This document shows, piece after piece, positions 9,947 through 19,079 of a stretch of 56,544 nt of DNA. The position numbers and the translations under genes are program-made. This DNA is from Paenibacillus timonensis. Lineage in GTDB: Bacteria > Bacillota > Bacilli > Paenibacillales > Paenibacillaceae. The notes under the pieces are model-generated. The model was not told the origin of the DNA. It saw only the letters and a list, made by a program, of their open reading frames with translations, and did not search any database. The stretch spans positions 1 through 56,544 of the forward strand of contig NZ_WNZY01000030.1 in assembly GCF_009725205.1 (NCBI RefSeq), given 5' to 3'. Every line of letters starts with the position of its first letter. Position 1 is the stretch's first letter.

Positions 9947-10972
9947 ATGCAAGAACCGATAGGCGCAGCCATCGTCGGCTGCGGAGCGATTTTCCCGCTG
10001 CATGCCGGGGCTGTGCATCAGTTGGACGGCGTGAAGCTGAAGGTCGTCGTCGACAGCGATGCCTCCAAAGCAGAGCAGGCAGCTGCGGAATATGCCTGCG
10101 AAGCGGCGAGCGATTACCAGACCTTACTGGAACGCGATGACATTCAAGTCGTTCATTTATGTACGCCCCACCACCTGCATGCGGAGATGGCAACGCGTCT
10201 GCTACGGGCCGGAAAGCACGTGCTCACAGAGAAGCCGCTCGCGCATCACCTAAAGGCAGCGGAGGATTTGCTTGCGGAAGCGCGCCGCAACGAAGCGCAG
10301 CTTGGCGTCGTTTTTCAGAATCGATATAACGCCTCGTCCCAGAAGATCCGCGAATTCCTGGATTCGAAAACGCTGGGTCGGCTCCTCTGCCTCAAAGGTA
10401 TCGTCACCTGGCACCGAGACGAGGCTTATTATACCGACAGCCCATGGCGAGGACGCTGGGCGACCGAAGGCGGCGGCGTATTGATTAACCAGGCGATCCA
10501 TACGCTCGATCTCCTGCAATGGTTCGGCGGTGATGTCGTCTCCGTACAAGGAAGCGTCACCGCCGATGCCCTTGGCGACGTGATCGAGGTGGAGGATACG
10601 GCGCATGCCAGCTTCCGGTTTGCGAACGGCGTCCGCGGGTTGTTTTACGCCACCAATGCGTATTTGGCCAACTCCCCTGTTGAACTGGAGCTGGTGTTTG
10701 AAGGCGGCACGCTGCATCAGCGGGGCGACTGCCTGTATTTAATTCAGGACGGCCTAGAAAGCCTGATCTCCGAGCCGCCGGTCAGCCTCGACGACGCGGG
10801 AAGTATCATCGGCAAATCTTACTGGGGCTCAAGCCACCGGTTATTAATCGCCGATTTTTACGACCACATCCGGACAGGAACGCGCTTTGCGATGAATGGC
10901 GAAGAAGGCCTCAAAACGCTGCGGCTCATCGCAGAACTGTATCGTTCCTCCCGGACGCGAGACTCCAGATAA
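9947..10972 (+). CDS. Gfo/Idh/MocA-family oxidoreductase
   Basis: 341 residues with a conventional N-terminal Rossmann loop (AAIVGCGAIFPLHAG), EKPLAHH near residue 93 and the C-terminal block WATEGGGVLINQAIHTLDLLQW. It is closest in the window to the first gene of the operon (6503-7666). Starts 19 bases after the previous stop behind GGGAAGGG. Last gene of the operon; a weak hairpin follows at 11047-11074. The family uses NAD(P)H or NAD(P)+ to oxidise or reduce a sugar or cyclitol; substrate unresolved. Confidence 0.9.
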   Translation: MQEPIGAAIVGCGAIFPLHAGAVHQLDGVKLKVVVDSDASKAEQAAAEYACEAASDYQTLLERDDIQVVHLCTPHHLHAEMATRLLRAGKHVLTEKPLAHHLKAAEDLLAEARRNEAQLGVVFQNRYNASSQKIREFLDSKTLGRLLCLKGIVTWHRDEAYYTDSPWRGRWATEGGGVLINQAIHTLDLLQWFGGDVVSVQGSVTADALGDVIEVEDTAHASFRFANGVRGLFYATNAYLANSPVELELVFEGGTLHQRGDCLYLIQDGLESLISEPPVSLDDAGSIIGKSYWGSSHRLLIADFYDHIRTGTRFAMNGEEGLKTLRLIAELYRSSRTRDSR

Positions 10973-11046
10973 GAACAGGCAACCAGAACAAGGGACTGGG
11001 AACTAAGACTTAGACAAACGAAAATGGAATATCGATGCATAGAGAG

Positions 11047-11074
11047 TAGACCGTTTCTTACGAGGGGCGGTCTA
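11047..11074 (+). terminator. Possible terminator of the oxidoreductase operon
   Basis: TAGACCG (11047-11053) pairs with CGGTCTA (11068-11074), followed by the short T-rich TCTTGT. The weak T tract lowers confidence. Confidence 0.45.
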
Positions 11075-11112
11075 TCTTGTATCGGGGGACTTACAGGAGG
11101 GTACGACCGAGG

Positions 11113-11307
11113 TTAACGCAGTTTTCGCATCCTAGCGAGGATGGAAATCAGTACCGAATTCATACCTATGGGTACCTTAGACCGCTCGTTCCTTGGTTTC
11201 TCCTTCTCCCAAAGCCGGAATTGCCGGGCCATCCTGCATCGGTCCAGCTCCTTGCGAAGATCCCGGATATGCTGTTTGGCAACGTCCAAATCGTTCATAT
11301 ACATCAC
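11113..11307 (-). CDS. Small basic protein of unknown function
   Basis: 64 residues, not recognised. It is rich in Arg/Lys, with a helical N-terminal half (DVAKQHIRDLRKELDRCRMARQ) that could form an amphipathic or coiled-coil helix and a more hydrophobic segment (GMNSVLISILA). A very strong AAAGGAGGTGG ribosome site precedes GTG 11307, with ATG codons in frame at 11304 and 11298, which supports real translation. It lies alone between the oxidoreductase operon and the aldo/keto reductase. Confidence 0.6.
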   Translation of the reverse strand: MMYMNDLDVAKQHIRDLRKELDRCRMARQFRLWEKEKPRNERSKVPIGMNSVLISILARMRKLR

Positions 11308-11460
11308 GCTCCCACCTCCTTTCCATTTTCAAGTTAATCATCACCATATTTGGATCGTGATTTCCTTCTTTATCCTTTCCTATCATAACGCCAAGGTTGC
11401 GGCCGCGTAAGGGTACAAAACACCTTAAGTTCTTTTTTCCCTCTTCCTCCCCGCAAAAAA

Positions 11461-11499
11461 AAAGCGGCCACCTTTGTTTTATGCAAAGGGGTCGCTTTT
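11461..11499 (-). terminator. Terminator of the alpha-glucoside operon
   Basis: AAAGCG (11461-11466) pairs with CGCTTT (11493-11498) and CCTTTG (11471-11476) with CAAAGG (11484-11489), with a 7-base loop. On the minus strand the stem runs into the A run just left of it, read as T. It ends the transcript that finishes with the aldo/keto reductase. Confidence 0.8.
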
Positions 11500-11526
11500 G
11501 TTCACGGCGTTCCTCACGCTTATGGT

Positions 11527-12504
11527 TTATTGATAGAAATTGCGGATCCAGCGGTGGGATTTCAGCTTGGCTACCTGTTCGGCGCTTAAGCCGCGGCCGT
11601 CGCCAACCGGCATGTTGCGCTCAACGTTGCGAACCGTTCGCATTCCCGGGATGACCGTCGATACCGCCGGGTGACTCAGGACGTAACGCAGCGCGATTTC
11701 CGGCATCTCCTCCAGCGAAACTCCCAGCTCAGCGGCGATCTTTTGCACCCGATTGTACACTTCCTGCTTCCGGTCGTCGCGGAAATAGTGATTACGGAAG
11801 TCGCCTTCCTCGAATGTGGTCTCCGGTGTTACTTTGCCCGTCAATCCGCCTTCGTCCAACGCAACCCGGACGATCACGCCAACATGGTGCTTCTCACAGG
11901 CTGGCAGCAGTTGGTCCTCCGGACTTTGATCGAAAAGGTTATAGATGACCTGAACGGTATCCACGACCCCGGTTTCGATCAGCTTGATCGCATTTTCCGG
12001 CTGATGGTCATTGATGGAGACGCCAAAATGGCGGATTTTCCCCTGTTCCTTCAGCTTTTGTATGCCTTCCAACCAAGAGCCCTGGCCCACCCACTCATCG
12101 GACCAGACGTGGAACTGCTGCACATCGATCGTCTCCAGGCCGAGATGACCGAGGCTCCGCTCCGTGCAGGCAATCACATGCTCGGCGGTAAACGTTTCGT
12201 CAGCCGGTACACCGGCGCGAGCGGGCCATTGGCCGTTTTTCGGCGGAATTTTGGTGGCCACGTAAATGTCCTTCCCCTGTGCCTTCTGCTCGCGAACGAC
12301 CTGTCCCACCAGCTTCTCGCTGTGGCCATCCCCGTACCCGAGGGCGGTATCGATAAAGTTAAGGCCCAGCTCAATGGAGCGGCGCAGCGCTTGCAGCGAC
12401 TGGTCGTCGCTGGCTCCAACCCATCCGGATTTGCCGATCCCCCAAGCCCCGTAGCCAATTTCGGAAATCCGCAGCCCGGTTCGGCCCAGCGTTCTGTAAT
12501 TCAT
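11527..12504 (-). CDS. Aldo/keto reductase
   Basis: 325 residues, an NADPH-dependent (alpha/beta)8 barrel. Visible are [19 protein letters not shown] at the N-terminus, the active-site Asp/Tyr in [14 protein letters not shown], the Lys strand [16 protein letters not shown] and a C-terminal [21 protein letters not shown] cofactor segment. The frame is open to 12528, but ATG 12504 has AGGAGGA 6 bases upstream and matches the family start. It follows the GH65 gene by 85 bases on the same strand and is probably the last gene of the operon, perhaps reducing a sugar-derived aldehyde or ketone. Confidence 0.92.
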   Translation of the reverse strand: MNYRTLGRTGLRISEIGYGAWGIGKSGWVGASDDQSLQALRRSIELGLNFIDTALGYGDGHSEKLVGQVVREQKAQGKDIYVATKIPPKNGQWPARAGVPADETFTAEHVIACTERSLGHLGLETIDVQQFHVWSDEWVGQGSWLEGIQKLKEQGKIRHFGVSINDHQPENAIKLIETGVVDTVQVIYNLFDQSPEDQLLPACEKHHVGVIVRVALDEGGLTGKVTPETTFEEGDFRNHYFRDDRKQEVYNRVQKIAAELGVSLEEMPEIALRYVLSHPAVSTVIPGMRTVRNVERNMPVGDGRGLSAEQVAKLKSHRWIRNFYQ

Positions 12505-12589
12505 CGTTCTTCCTCCTGTCGCGTCCAAAATGGTCCTACGCCCCCATTATACGCCCGCCGGACAGGCTCCCGCAAAAGGGACGCGCACC

Positions 12590-14995
12590 CTAGTTAGCCA
12601 GGTGGCTGTCGGCTGGTTCGCGATCCGCCGCTAACGCACGTCGGACGGGTTCACCCGGGCGAATCGCAAGGCGTTCTCCGTCGTGCCGAATCTCCAGGCC
12701 CTCCCCTTCGCGAAGCGTATAGACGACCTGCTCCTTGTCAAAAAACACCTCAAGAAGTCGCCCCCGGTGCATCACCTTAAACCGGCAGCTCTCCCATTGC
12801 GGAGGTAGTACCGGACGGAAACCCAACACGCCGCTGCTATCGAGCCGCATTCCGCCAAACCCGTTCACGACCGCCATCCACGAGCCTGCCATCGCCGCGG
12901 TATGTAATCCGTCCTTGGCATTGCCGTTCACGTCGTCCAAATCCATCCGCACCGTCCGGCTGAAATAGTCGTAAGCGTCTTCCAACTCGCCGATTTCAGC
13001 AGCGATGATGCTGTGGATACATGGGGACAGCGAGGAATCATGCGTCGTCAGCGGTTCGTAATACCGGTAGTTGCGGATTTTCTCCTCCCGCGAAAACTGC
13101 TCGCCTAGCAAAAACAACGCCAACACCAGATCGGCTTGCTTCAACACCTGATGACGGTAGATGACAAGCGGATGGTAGTGCAGCAGCAACGGATAGTTTT
13201 CCGGCGGCGTGCCGGCGAAATCCCATTTCCGCTTGGACAAGAACGTATCGTCCTGCGCGTAGATCCCCAATTCCTCGTCATACGGGACGTACATCTTGTC
13301 CGCCGCCTGCTGCCAACCAAGGATTTCCCCTACCGTGAGACCGATCTTCCGCTCAAGCCGGGCGAAATCCGAAGAGTACCGCTCGCGCAGCACCCCCGCA
13401 GTCTCGCAGGCATACCGAAGGTGTTCGCGGGCCATAAGGTTCGTGTAGACGTTGTTGTTCACAACCGCCGTGTATTCGTCCGGACCAGTCACCCCGTCGA
13501 TGCAAAAAGCACCGCCACGGGCCGGATTGTAATGGCCGAGGTCCACCCAGAACCGGGACGTCTCGAACAAGATCTCCGCGCCCTGCTGCACGAGAAACGC
13601 CTCGTCTCCCGTCGCCTGGACGTATTGGCGGATGCCGTAGGCGATGTCGGCGTTGATATGGGCCTGCGCGGTGCCCGCCGGGAAATAGGCGGAGTTCTCC
13701 TCGCCGCCAATCGTCCGCCACGGATACAGCGCGCCCCGCTGCGACATCACCTTCGCCCGCTGCCGCGCCTGCTCCAGCGTGCGGTAGCGGAATTCCAGCA
13801 AGGCCCGGCCGATCTCCGGCGTCGTGAAGGTAAAGAAGGGCAGCACGTACATTTCGGTGTCCCAGAAATAATGCCCTTCATACCCTTCGCCGGTGAGACC
13901 CTTGGCGGCCATGCTGGTCCGCCCGTCGCGTCCGGCCGACTGCAGCAGGCCAAACGCGTTAAACCGCAGCCCCTGCTGGAGCGCGGGATCGCCTTTGATC
14001 TCCACGTCGGCGCATCTCCAGAACGCATCCAGATAAGCATGCTGCTCCTCGGCCAGCCCGTCGAAGCCGCGGCTTTCGGCCATCTGCAGCACTTCCGTGC
14101 TTCGCATCTGCAGCTCTTCCTCCCGGGTATCTCGGGAGGTGTGAGTGCTGATGAATTTGCTCAGCGAAACGGTGTCCCCCCGGCGCAGCGCCACGTCGTA
14201 CTGCACCGACAACCGCTGCCTGTCGTGCTTCTCCGACAGGCTATACGAGGCGGACGGCGGCAGCGCCAGCCGGTGGCTCATCGCCGTCAGCAGCGCGAAG
14301 CGGCTATGCCGCGTGCGCTGCTTCAGCCAGCCGCCGCCGCGCCCGTCGCTCCCCGCCCCCTCCAACAGGAGGCTGGGCTCCGTGCGGCGTGCCCCGAGGC
14401 GCGGATCTCCGCCCCGGTCCGGCGCATCTGCCTCGGCGATGTCCCCGTCCATCGCCGAGCAGATCGACACGGTGCCGTCGAAGTTCAGCGCCGTCACCTC
14501 GTAGTGGATCGCCGCCAGATGCCGATGGGTCAACGACACCAGGCGGCGGATATGAATCAGCACGCGGTGTCCGGCTGGGGATTCCCATTCAACCAACCGG
14601 TGCAACACACCGCTTTGCATATGCAGCACTCTTTTATAGAATCGCACATGCCCCCGGTTCAAATGAAAGGTCTCGCCCTCGAGGGTCAGCTTGATGACCC
14701 CGGCATCCGTCACGTTTAGCATCGCTTGGCCCTCGGACGGAAACCCATACGCCCCTTCGGGATAAAGGATCGGCGCGGTATCGTAGAACCCGTTCACATA
14801 ACAGCCGCGCACCGAGATTCCTTCCTGCCCGTGGTACCCCTCCTCAAAATGGCCGCGCATCCCGATGTACCCGTTACCCAAGGCAAACAAGCTCTCCTTG
14901 CGCTGATTGTCCTTCTCATCGTACGCATCCTCGACCAGGCTCCATTCCCGCGGGGAATGCAGTGTCGCCGGGTGCTCCTCAGACCGTTTGTTCAT
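12590..14995 (-). CDS. Glycoside hydrolase family 65 disaccharide phosphorylase
   Basis: 801 residues from ATG 14995. GH65 enzymes split alpha-linked glucose disaccharides with phosphate to give beta-glucose 1-phosphate. Seen here: an N-terminal beta-sandwich (ALGNGYIGMRGHFEEG), the (alpha/alpha)6 barrel motif YEGHYFWDTEMYVLPFF, and GVTGPDEYTAVVNNNVYTN, in which Glu507 is the expected general acid; the C-terminal jelly roll follows. There is no signal peptide, so it acts on imported sugar. ATG overlaps the TGA of the upstream permease gene (ATGA). Maltose, kojibiose, nigerose or trehalose specificity is not decidable here. No beta-phosphoglucomutase gene is in the window. Confidence 0.92.
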   Translation of the reverse strand: MNKRSEEHPATLHSPREWSLVEDAYDEKDNQRKESLFALGNGYIGMRGHFEEGYHGQEGISVRGCYVNGFYDTAPILYPEGAYGFPSEGQAMLNVTDAGVIKLTLEGETFHLNRGHVRFYKRVLHMQSGVLHRLVEWESPAGHRVLIHIRRLVSLTHRHLAAIHYEVTALNFDGTVSICSAMDGDIAEADAPDRGGDPRLGARRTEPSLLLEGAGSDGRGGGWLKQRTRHSRFALLTAMSHRLALPPSASYSLSEKHDRQRLSVQYDVALRRGDTVSLSKFISTHTSRDTREEELQMRSTEVLQMAESRGFDGLAEEQHAYLDAFWRCADVEIKGDPALQQGLRFNAFGLLQSAGRDGRTSMAAKGLTGEGYEGHYFWDTEMYVLPFFTFTTPEIGRALLEFRYRTLEQARQRAKVMSQRGALYPWRTIGGEENSAYFPAGTAQAHINADIAYGIRQYVQATGDEAFLVQQGAEILFETSRFWVDLGHYNPARGGAFCIDGVTGPDEYTAVVNNNVYTNLMAREHLRYACETAGVLRERYSSDFARLERKIGLTVGEILGWQQAADKMYVPYDEELGIYAQDDTFLSKRKWDFAGTPPENYPLLLHYHPLVIYRHQVLKQADLVLALFLLGEQFSREEKIRNYRYYEPLTTHDSSLSPCIHSIIAAEIGELEDAYDYFSRTVRMDLDDVNGNAKDGLHTAAMAGSWMAVVNGFGGMRLDSSGVLGFRPVLPPQWESCRFKVMHRGRLLEVFFDKEQVVYTLREGEGLEIRHDGERLAIRPGEPVRRALAADREPADSHLAN

Positions 14996-16104
14996 CCTTT
15001 CACCGAGCCTCCCATCAGCCCTCTGACAAAGTACTTCTGCAAGAGGAAAAAGATCGTGAGCGGCATCAGCATGGAGATAAACGCAGCCGACGTAAGCAGA
15101 TGCCAGTCGTTTCCTCTCGATCCGACGAGGTCGGCTATCTTCATCGACATCACCTGCACGCTTGGCTGGTTGCCGATGAAGATCAGCGATACCAGATAAT
15201 CGTTCCATACCCACAGGAACTGGAAGATGCCGATCGAAGCCAGTGCCGGTACGGACAACGGCAGGATCAACCGGGAGAAGATCGTAAAGTGACTCGCCCC
15301 GTCAATGAAAGCCGATTCGAACAAATCCTTCGGCAACTGGCTGATGAAGTTATACATAAAATACGTCACGAGCGGTAAGCCGAAGGCGGTATGGGCCAAC
15401 CAAATGCCCAGGTAGCTGCCGTTCAGGCCCAATGCAGTGTAATCCTTCAGCACCGGGATGAGCGCGACCTGCAGCGGAATGACCAGCATCGCGATGATCA
15501 CCACGAACAGCGTTTTGCGCCCGGGGAACCGCAGCCAGGCAAACGCGTAGGCGGCAAACGAAGCGATCAGCACCGGGATGACCGTCGCCGGTACGGCGAT
15601 CGTCAGCGTGTTCCAGAACGCCTGGGACAACCCAGTCCCCTTCTGAATCGATTCGCTGCCGTCAGCCAGCTTCAGCTTGTATTCTTTTCCGGACAGCACG
15701 TTCTTGTAGTTCTCCAGCGTCAGCGCCGGCTTAAACTCCCAGCCCTGCTCCTGCACGTTTAGTGTGCGGGCCCGGCGATTCTCCCAGATCAGCCGTTGGT
15801 CATCGCTGAGAACCCCGGCTTTCAGCTCGTCGTCGTTGAAGGTTTGCCCATTCACCTCAATCGGCTCGCGCAGATCGATATCTTTCGACAGCTGAATCGT
15901 CTCCGCATTCGTCCATTCCCGGTGGGGAAACACGTTCCACCAACCGGTATGCAGAATATCCGACGCTGGCCGGAAGGAGGAAATCAATAATCCCAGCGTA
16001 GGAATGAGCCATAATAAGCAGATGACGCCCAGTACGAGATTGACGATCGTTTTGCCGCGTTTGCGTTTGGTTCCTGTGGTACGTGGCTGATTCGTGCCCG
16101 CCAT
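14992..16104 (-). CDS. Sugar ABC transporter permease, MalG/AglG type
   Basis: 370 residues, an inner-membrane subunit of a carbohydrate ABC importer. The first transmembrane helix is at about 20-42. A long extracytoplasmic insert (about 45-165) then precedes the core helices, as in AglG of alpha-glucoside systems and unlike short MalG. The EAA loop (LFESAFIDGASHFTIFSRLILPLSVPAL) contacts the ATPase, and the C-terminus is the usual GLMGGSVKG. Start overlaps the previous stop by one base (TAATG); the stop overlaps the GH65 start. No ATPase gene is nearby, so a shared MsmX-type ATPase elsewhere probably energises it. Confidence 0.92.
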   Translation of the reverse strand: MAGTNQPRTTGTKRKRGKTIVNLVLGVICLLWLIPTLGLLISSFRPASDILHTGWWNVFPHREWTNAETIQLSKDIDLREPIEVNGQTFNDDELKAGVLSDDQRLIWENRRARTLNVQEQGWEFKPALTLENYKNVLSGKEYKLKLADGSESIQKGTGLSQAFWNTLTIAVPATVIPVLIASFAAYAFAWLRFPGRKTLFVVIIAMLVIPLQVALIPVLKDYTALGLNGSYLGIWLAHTAFGLPLVTYFMYNFISQLPKDLFESAFIDGASHFTIFSRLILPLSVPALASIGIFQFLWVWNDYLVSLIFIGNQPSVQVMSMKIADLVGSRGNDWHLLTSAAFISMLMPLTIFFLLQKYFVRGLMGGSVKG

Positions 16105-17189
16105 TAGAATCCCCCCTGCTTGCGGATCTGCCGCAGATTAAAGAAGATGACCGGCAGCACGGCAATCAGCAGGACGATCGCCAGCGTGGAGCCGTATCCG
16201 AAATTGCGGTACATAAAGAACTGCCGGTAAAACTGCGTAGCCACCACTTCCGTCCCGTATTGTCCGCCGGTCATGACCATAACAACGTCGAAGATTTTTA
16301 GCGTAAACACGATGATCGTCGTCGTCACCGTCAGGATCGTTGCGGAGATAAACGGGATGATGATGCGGAAGAAGATTTTGATTTCACCGGCCCCGTCCAC
16401 ACGCGCCGCTTCCAGAATATCGTCCGGGACGCCTTTAATCGCCGCGGAGAAAATCACCATGGCGAACCCGGTTTGCATCCAGATCAGAATCAGAATGAGA
16501 AACAGATTATTCCACGGCTGCAGCATGCTGGTCCAGGCCTGTGCTTCTCCGCCCAGGGCAACGACGATGGCGTTAAGTAAGCCGATCTGCTGGTCACCGG
16601 GCTGATAATAGTACACAAACTTCCAGATCACCCCCGCCGCCACAAACGAGATGGCCATGGGCATAAAGATGATCGACTTGGCGATCTTCTCATAGCTGCT
16701 GCGATCGGCGAGGATCGCAATCAGCAGCCCGAACCCAACGCAAGCCAGCGTACCGAGGAACACCCACAGCAGGTTGTTGCGCAGTGCCGTCCCCATCAGC
16801 TTATCGGTGAAAATCGCCGCATAGTTGGCTAGCCCCACAAACTTCTCCGAGGAGGCGTTAAAGAAGCTGAGATAGAGCGTCCGAACGGCGGGTAGAACAA
16901 GGAGCCATCCTAGCAAGATGACCGCTGGGCCGATGAAGATAAACGGCAGCACCTTCCGCCGGACCTGTTCCGGATATTGCTCCACCGCCAAGTTAAACGT
17001 ATAAAAAAGAAAATATACGCCGAGCACGCCCCATAGGACCGCGCATACCGCGGTCAACAGCGGATTCAGCGTCGAGTCGCGGAAGAAACGGAATATCAAT
17101 CCGTGTCCGGCGGCATTGGCGAGCAAAATGACCAGGGTGAAGAGCACGGCCCTTAGGCTGACGGTTCGCTTGGCCTCTGAACTCATCAT
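16104..17189 (-). CDS. Sugar ABC transporter permease, MalF/AglF type
   Basis: 361 residues. Two extra N-terminal membrane helices (about 10-30 and 45-65) precede the MalF-type core (FIFIGPAVILLGWLLVLPAVRTLYLSF onwards). The EAA-type loop GVPDDILEAARVDGAGEIKIFFRIIIPF marks the ATPase contact. Start ATG follows AGGAGGGG. It pairs with the downstream permease (one-base TAATG overlap) to form the membrane channel. The binding-protein gene is 148 bases upstream with a stem-loop between them. Confidence 0.93.
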   Translation of the reverse strand: MMSSEAKRTVSLRAVLFTLVILLANAAGHGLIFRFFRDSTLNPLLTAVCAVLWGVLGVYFLFYTFNLAVEQYPEQVRRKVLPFIFIGPAVILLGWLLVLPAVRTLYLSFFNASSEKFVGLANYAAIFTDKLMGTALRNNLLWVFLGTLACVGFGLLIAILADRSSYEKIAKSIIFMPMAISFVAAGVIWKFVYYYQPGDQQIGLLNAIVVALGGEAQAWTSMLQPWNNLFLILILIWMQTGFAMVIFSAAIKGVPDDILEAARVDGAGEIKIFFRIIIPFISATILTVTTTIIVFTLKIFDVVMVMTGGQYGTEVVATQFYRQFFMYRNFGYGSTLAIVLLIAVLPVIFFNLRQIRKQGGF

Positions 17190-17250
17190 GACCCCTCCTA
17201 AAAGTTTGGTGAGCGTAATTTTCTGAATAACCGGTTGGATTCATAACTAA

Positions 17251-17295
17251 GAGGGGCGGTGTACCGGAACCCACGTTTCGGTTCGCGCGCCCCTC
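17251..17295 (-). terminator. Stem-loop between binding-protein and permease genes (attenuator-like)
   Basis: GAGGGGCG (17251-17258) pairs with CGCCCCTC (17288-17295); an inner CCGGAAC/GTTTCGG pairing extends it. There is no strong T tract, so it likely lowers read-through or stabilises the upstream mRNA, explaining more binding protein than permease. Confidence 0.6.
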
Positions 17296-17337
17296 CAGCG
17301 GTGCAGTATTATGGCATGTCTTGCGACCTAGCTAAAT

Positions 17338-18756
17338 TTAGTTCTTCCAGCCTTCCTGAATTTGCGCCAGCGCTTCATCCAGCGTAGCTGTGCCGCTCAC
17401 GTAGTCGGTCATTCCCTTCCAGAAGGTGCCGGCACCCACTTTACCCGGCATCAGGTCAGAACCGTCGAATCGCAGCGTGGAAGCCTCTTGCACGAGCTTC
17501 GCCATGCGGCGATCCGCCTCAGAGGTATACCAGTCAAGCGAAGCGTCGTTCATCGGCGCAATGACGCCGCCGGATTGTACCCAAGATTTAATCGATTCGC
17601 CGGTCGTGAAGAACTCCATGACGGCCCGAACTTCAGGGCGATCGTTGAACATCGAGTAGATATCGCCGGCGACAAGCACCGGTTTGCCATATTGCTCATC
17701 AATCGGCGGCAGGTAGAACCAGTCGTAGTCTTCATCGATTTTCGCCGTTTCCGGGAAGAAGCTGGTGATGAAGTTAGCTTGACGGTGCAGCCACACCTTC
17801 GGCGGATTGTCGAACATCGGAGCCGGCGAATCGCCAAAGGCCGTGGTCACGATCGACTTCGTTCCGCCATACACATAATCCGGGTTCATCCAGATTTCCG
17901 ACATCTTTTCCACCGCGTGCTTCACTTCAGGGGAAGTAAATGGCAGTTCCCCGCTAACCCACTTATCATAATTCTCCGGCGAGGTCGTGCGGAGCATGAT
18001 GTCTTCGACCCAGTCGGTAGCCGGCCAGCCTGTTGCCGCGCCGCTTTCGATCCCGATGCCCCAAGCGGTGTCGCCATCCTTAGCGATTTGTTCCGTCAGC
18101 GCCATCAGCTCATCCCAGGTTTGCGGAATGGTGTAGCCCGCTTCCTCAAACTGTTTCTTCGGATACCACACCAAGCTCTTCACGTTGCTGCGGTTCCATA
18201 CGCCCGCCATGATTTTACCGTCCTTGCCGTCCATCGTCGCCATGTCGAGCCAACTTTGATTGTAATTGGCCTTCAGCTTCTCCTGATCGAGAATGCCGGT
18301 AAGGTCTATGACCTTGCCGGTTTTGGCTACGGCAGCCAGCAATCCCGGCTGCGGGAAGTCGGCGATATCGGGCGCGTTACCGCCGTCCACGCGGACGTTG
18401 ATGGTCGCCTCAAACTCCTTAGAGCCTTCGTATTGGATATCGATGCCCGTCTTTTCCTCGAAATCCTTGATACTGGTCTCGAATTTCACCTGGTCGGCGT
18501 CCACGAATGGCCCGAACATCGTTACCTTGGTGCCTTTATATTCGCCTTTCAACGCGAGCTCCAGCGGCGAGCCGGTGGCTGCCACGTCATTCGTAGCGGT
18601 GCCTTCATTCGTATTCTGCTCCGTAGTTCCGGTGTTGGCCGGGGCCGCCGGTTCGTTATTTGCCGCATTGTTCCCTCCGCCGCAAGCGCTGAGGAGAAGC
18701 GTAAACGATAATCCGCTAACAAGCAGTAAAGAAGTCCATTTTGATCTTTTATTCAT
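17338..18756 (-). CDS. Alpha-glucoside-type sugar-binding lipoprotein of ABC importer
   Basis: 472 residues. A lipoprotein signal peptide ends in LLLSACGGG; Cys26 is the lipidation site. A short Asn/Thr-rich linker (about 27-60) leads to a family-1 solute-binding fold (TKVTMFGPFVDADQVKFE onwards). The overall sequence (DWVEDIMLRT, KVWLHRQANFITSFFP) resembles AglE-type alpha-glucoside binding proteins. It is the first gene of the importer/GH65 operon. Two palindromic operators lie 87-204 bases upstream of its ATG, so LacI-type repression is likely. The ribosome site GAAGGGG is somewhat distant from the start. Confidence 0.92.
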   Translation of the reverse strand: MNKRSKWTSLLLVSGLSFTLLLSACGGGNNAANNEPAAPANTGTTEQNTNEGTATNDVAATGSPLELALKGEYKGTKVTMFGPFVDADQVKFETSIKDFEEKTGIDIQYEGSKEFEATINVRVDGGNAPDIADFPQPGLLAAVAKTGKVIDLTGILDQEKLKANYNQSWLDMATMDGKDGKIMAGVWNRSNVKSLVWYPKKQFEEAGYTIPQTWDELMALTEQIAKDGDTAWGIGIESGAATGWPATDWVEDIMLRTTSPENYDKWVSGELPFTSPEVKHAVEKMSEIWMNPDYVYGGTKSIVTTAFGDSPAPMFDNPPKVWLHRQANFITSFFPETAKIDEDYDWFYLPPIDEQYGKPVLVAGDIYSMFNDRPEVRAVMEFFTTGESIKSWVQSGGVIAPMNDASLDWYTSEADRRMAKLVQEASTLRFDGSDLMPGKVGAGTFWKGMTDYVSGTATLDEALAQIQEGWKN

Positions 18757-18842
18757 TGACCCTACATCCCCTTCGATATGTTGTATGAGAAACCATCTGA
18801 AGGTCTGGCTGACAATGGAACGCTATTCGGCAAATCACCTCC

Positions 18843-18858
18843 TTGAAAAGCATTTCAA
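18843..18858. promoter_or_regulatory. LacI-type operator O1 (imperfect)
   Basis: TTGAAAAGCATTTCAA is a 16-bp near-palindrome, one base off the perfect copies at 18941 and 20127. It lies between the probable promoter and the start of the binding-protein gene; its centre is 100 bp from O2. Confidence 0.7.
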
Positions 18859-18940
18859 CAGTCGTATGAATGAAGCTCCTCCTGAATCCGTTTTCATTTT
18901 GGTATAAGTGTATGACCTGCCCAACTGGAATGTTCCGTTT

Positions 18941-18960
18941 TTTTGAAAAGCTTTTCAAAA
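18941..18960. promoter_or_regulatory. LacI-type operator O2 (perfect palindrome)
   Basis: A perfect 20-bp palindrome with core TTGAAAAGCTTTTCAA, the size and central-symmetry pattern of LacI/GalR operators. It sits upstream of the binding-protein gene. In the rest of spacer 18757-19079 I see no gene; 18985-19050 is low-complexity GT-rich sequence (degenerate GTAGTG/GTGATCGTGTA repeats). Confidence 0.8.
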
Positions 18961-19079
18961 ATTATTGGTAACTTTGTTGATTGCGTAGTTCGTAGTGGTG
19001 TTCGTGTAAGTAGTGATCGTGTAGGTGGTGTTTGATCGTGGTGCGTTCATGTGGATTGGGTTCAAGTTGGTACACGTTG

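Noticed and set aside
13136..14719. 527-codon open frame on the plus strand
   Set aside because: Antisense to the GH65 phosphorylase, whose motifs are complete.
17362..18711. 449-codon open frame on the plus strand
   Set aside because: Antisense shadow of the sugar-binding lipoprotein gene, with no recognisable domain.
18985..19050. GT-rich degenerate repeats next to the LacI stop
   Set aside because: Low complexity with no stable hairpin or consistent unit; could not be assigned as terminator or operator.
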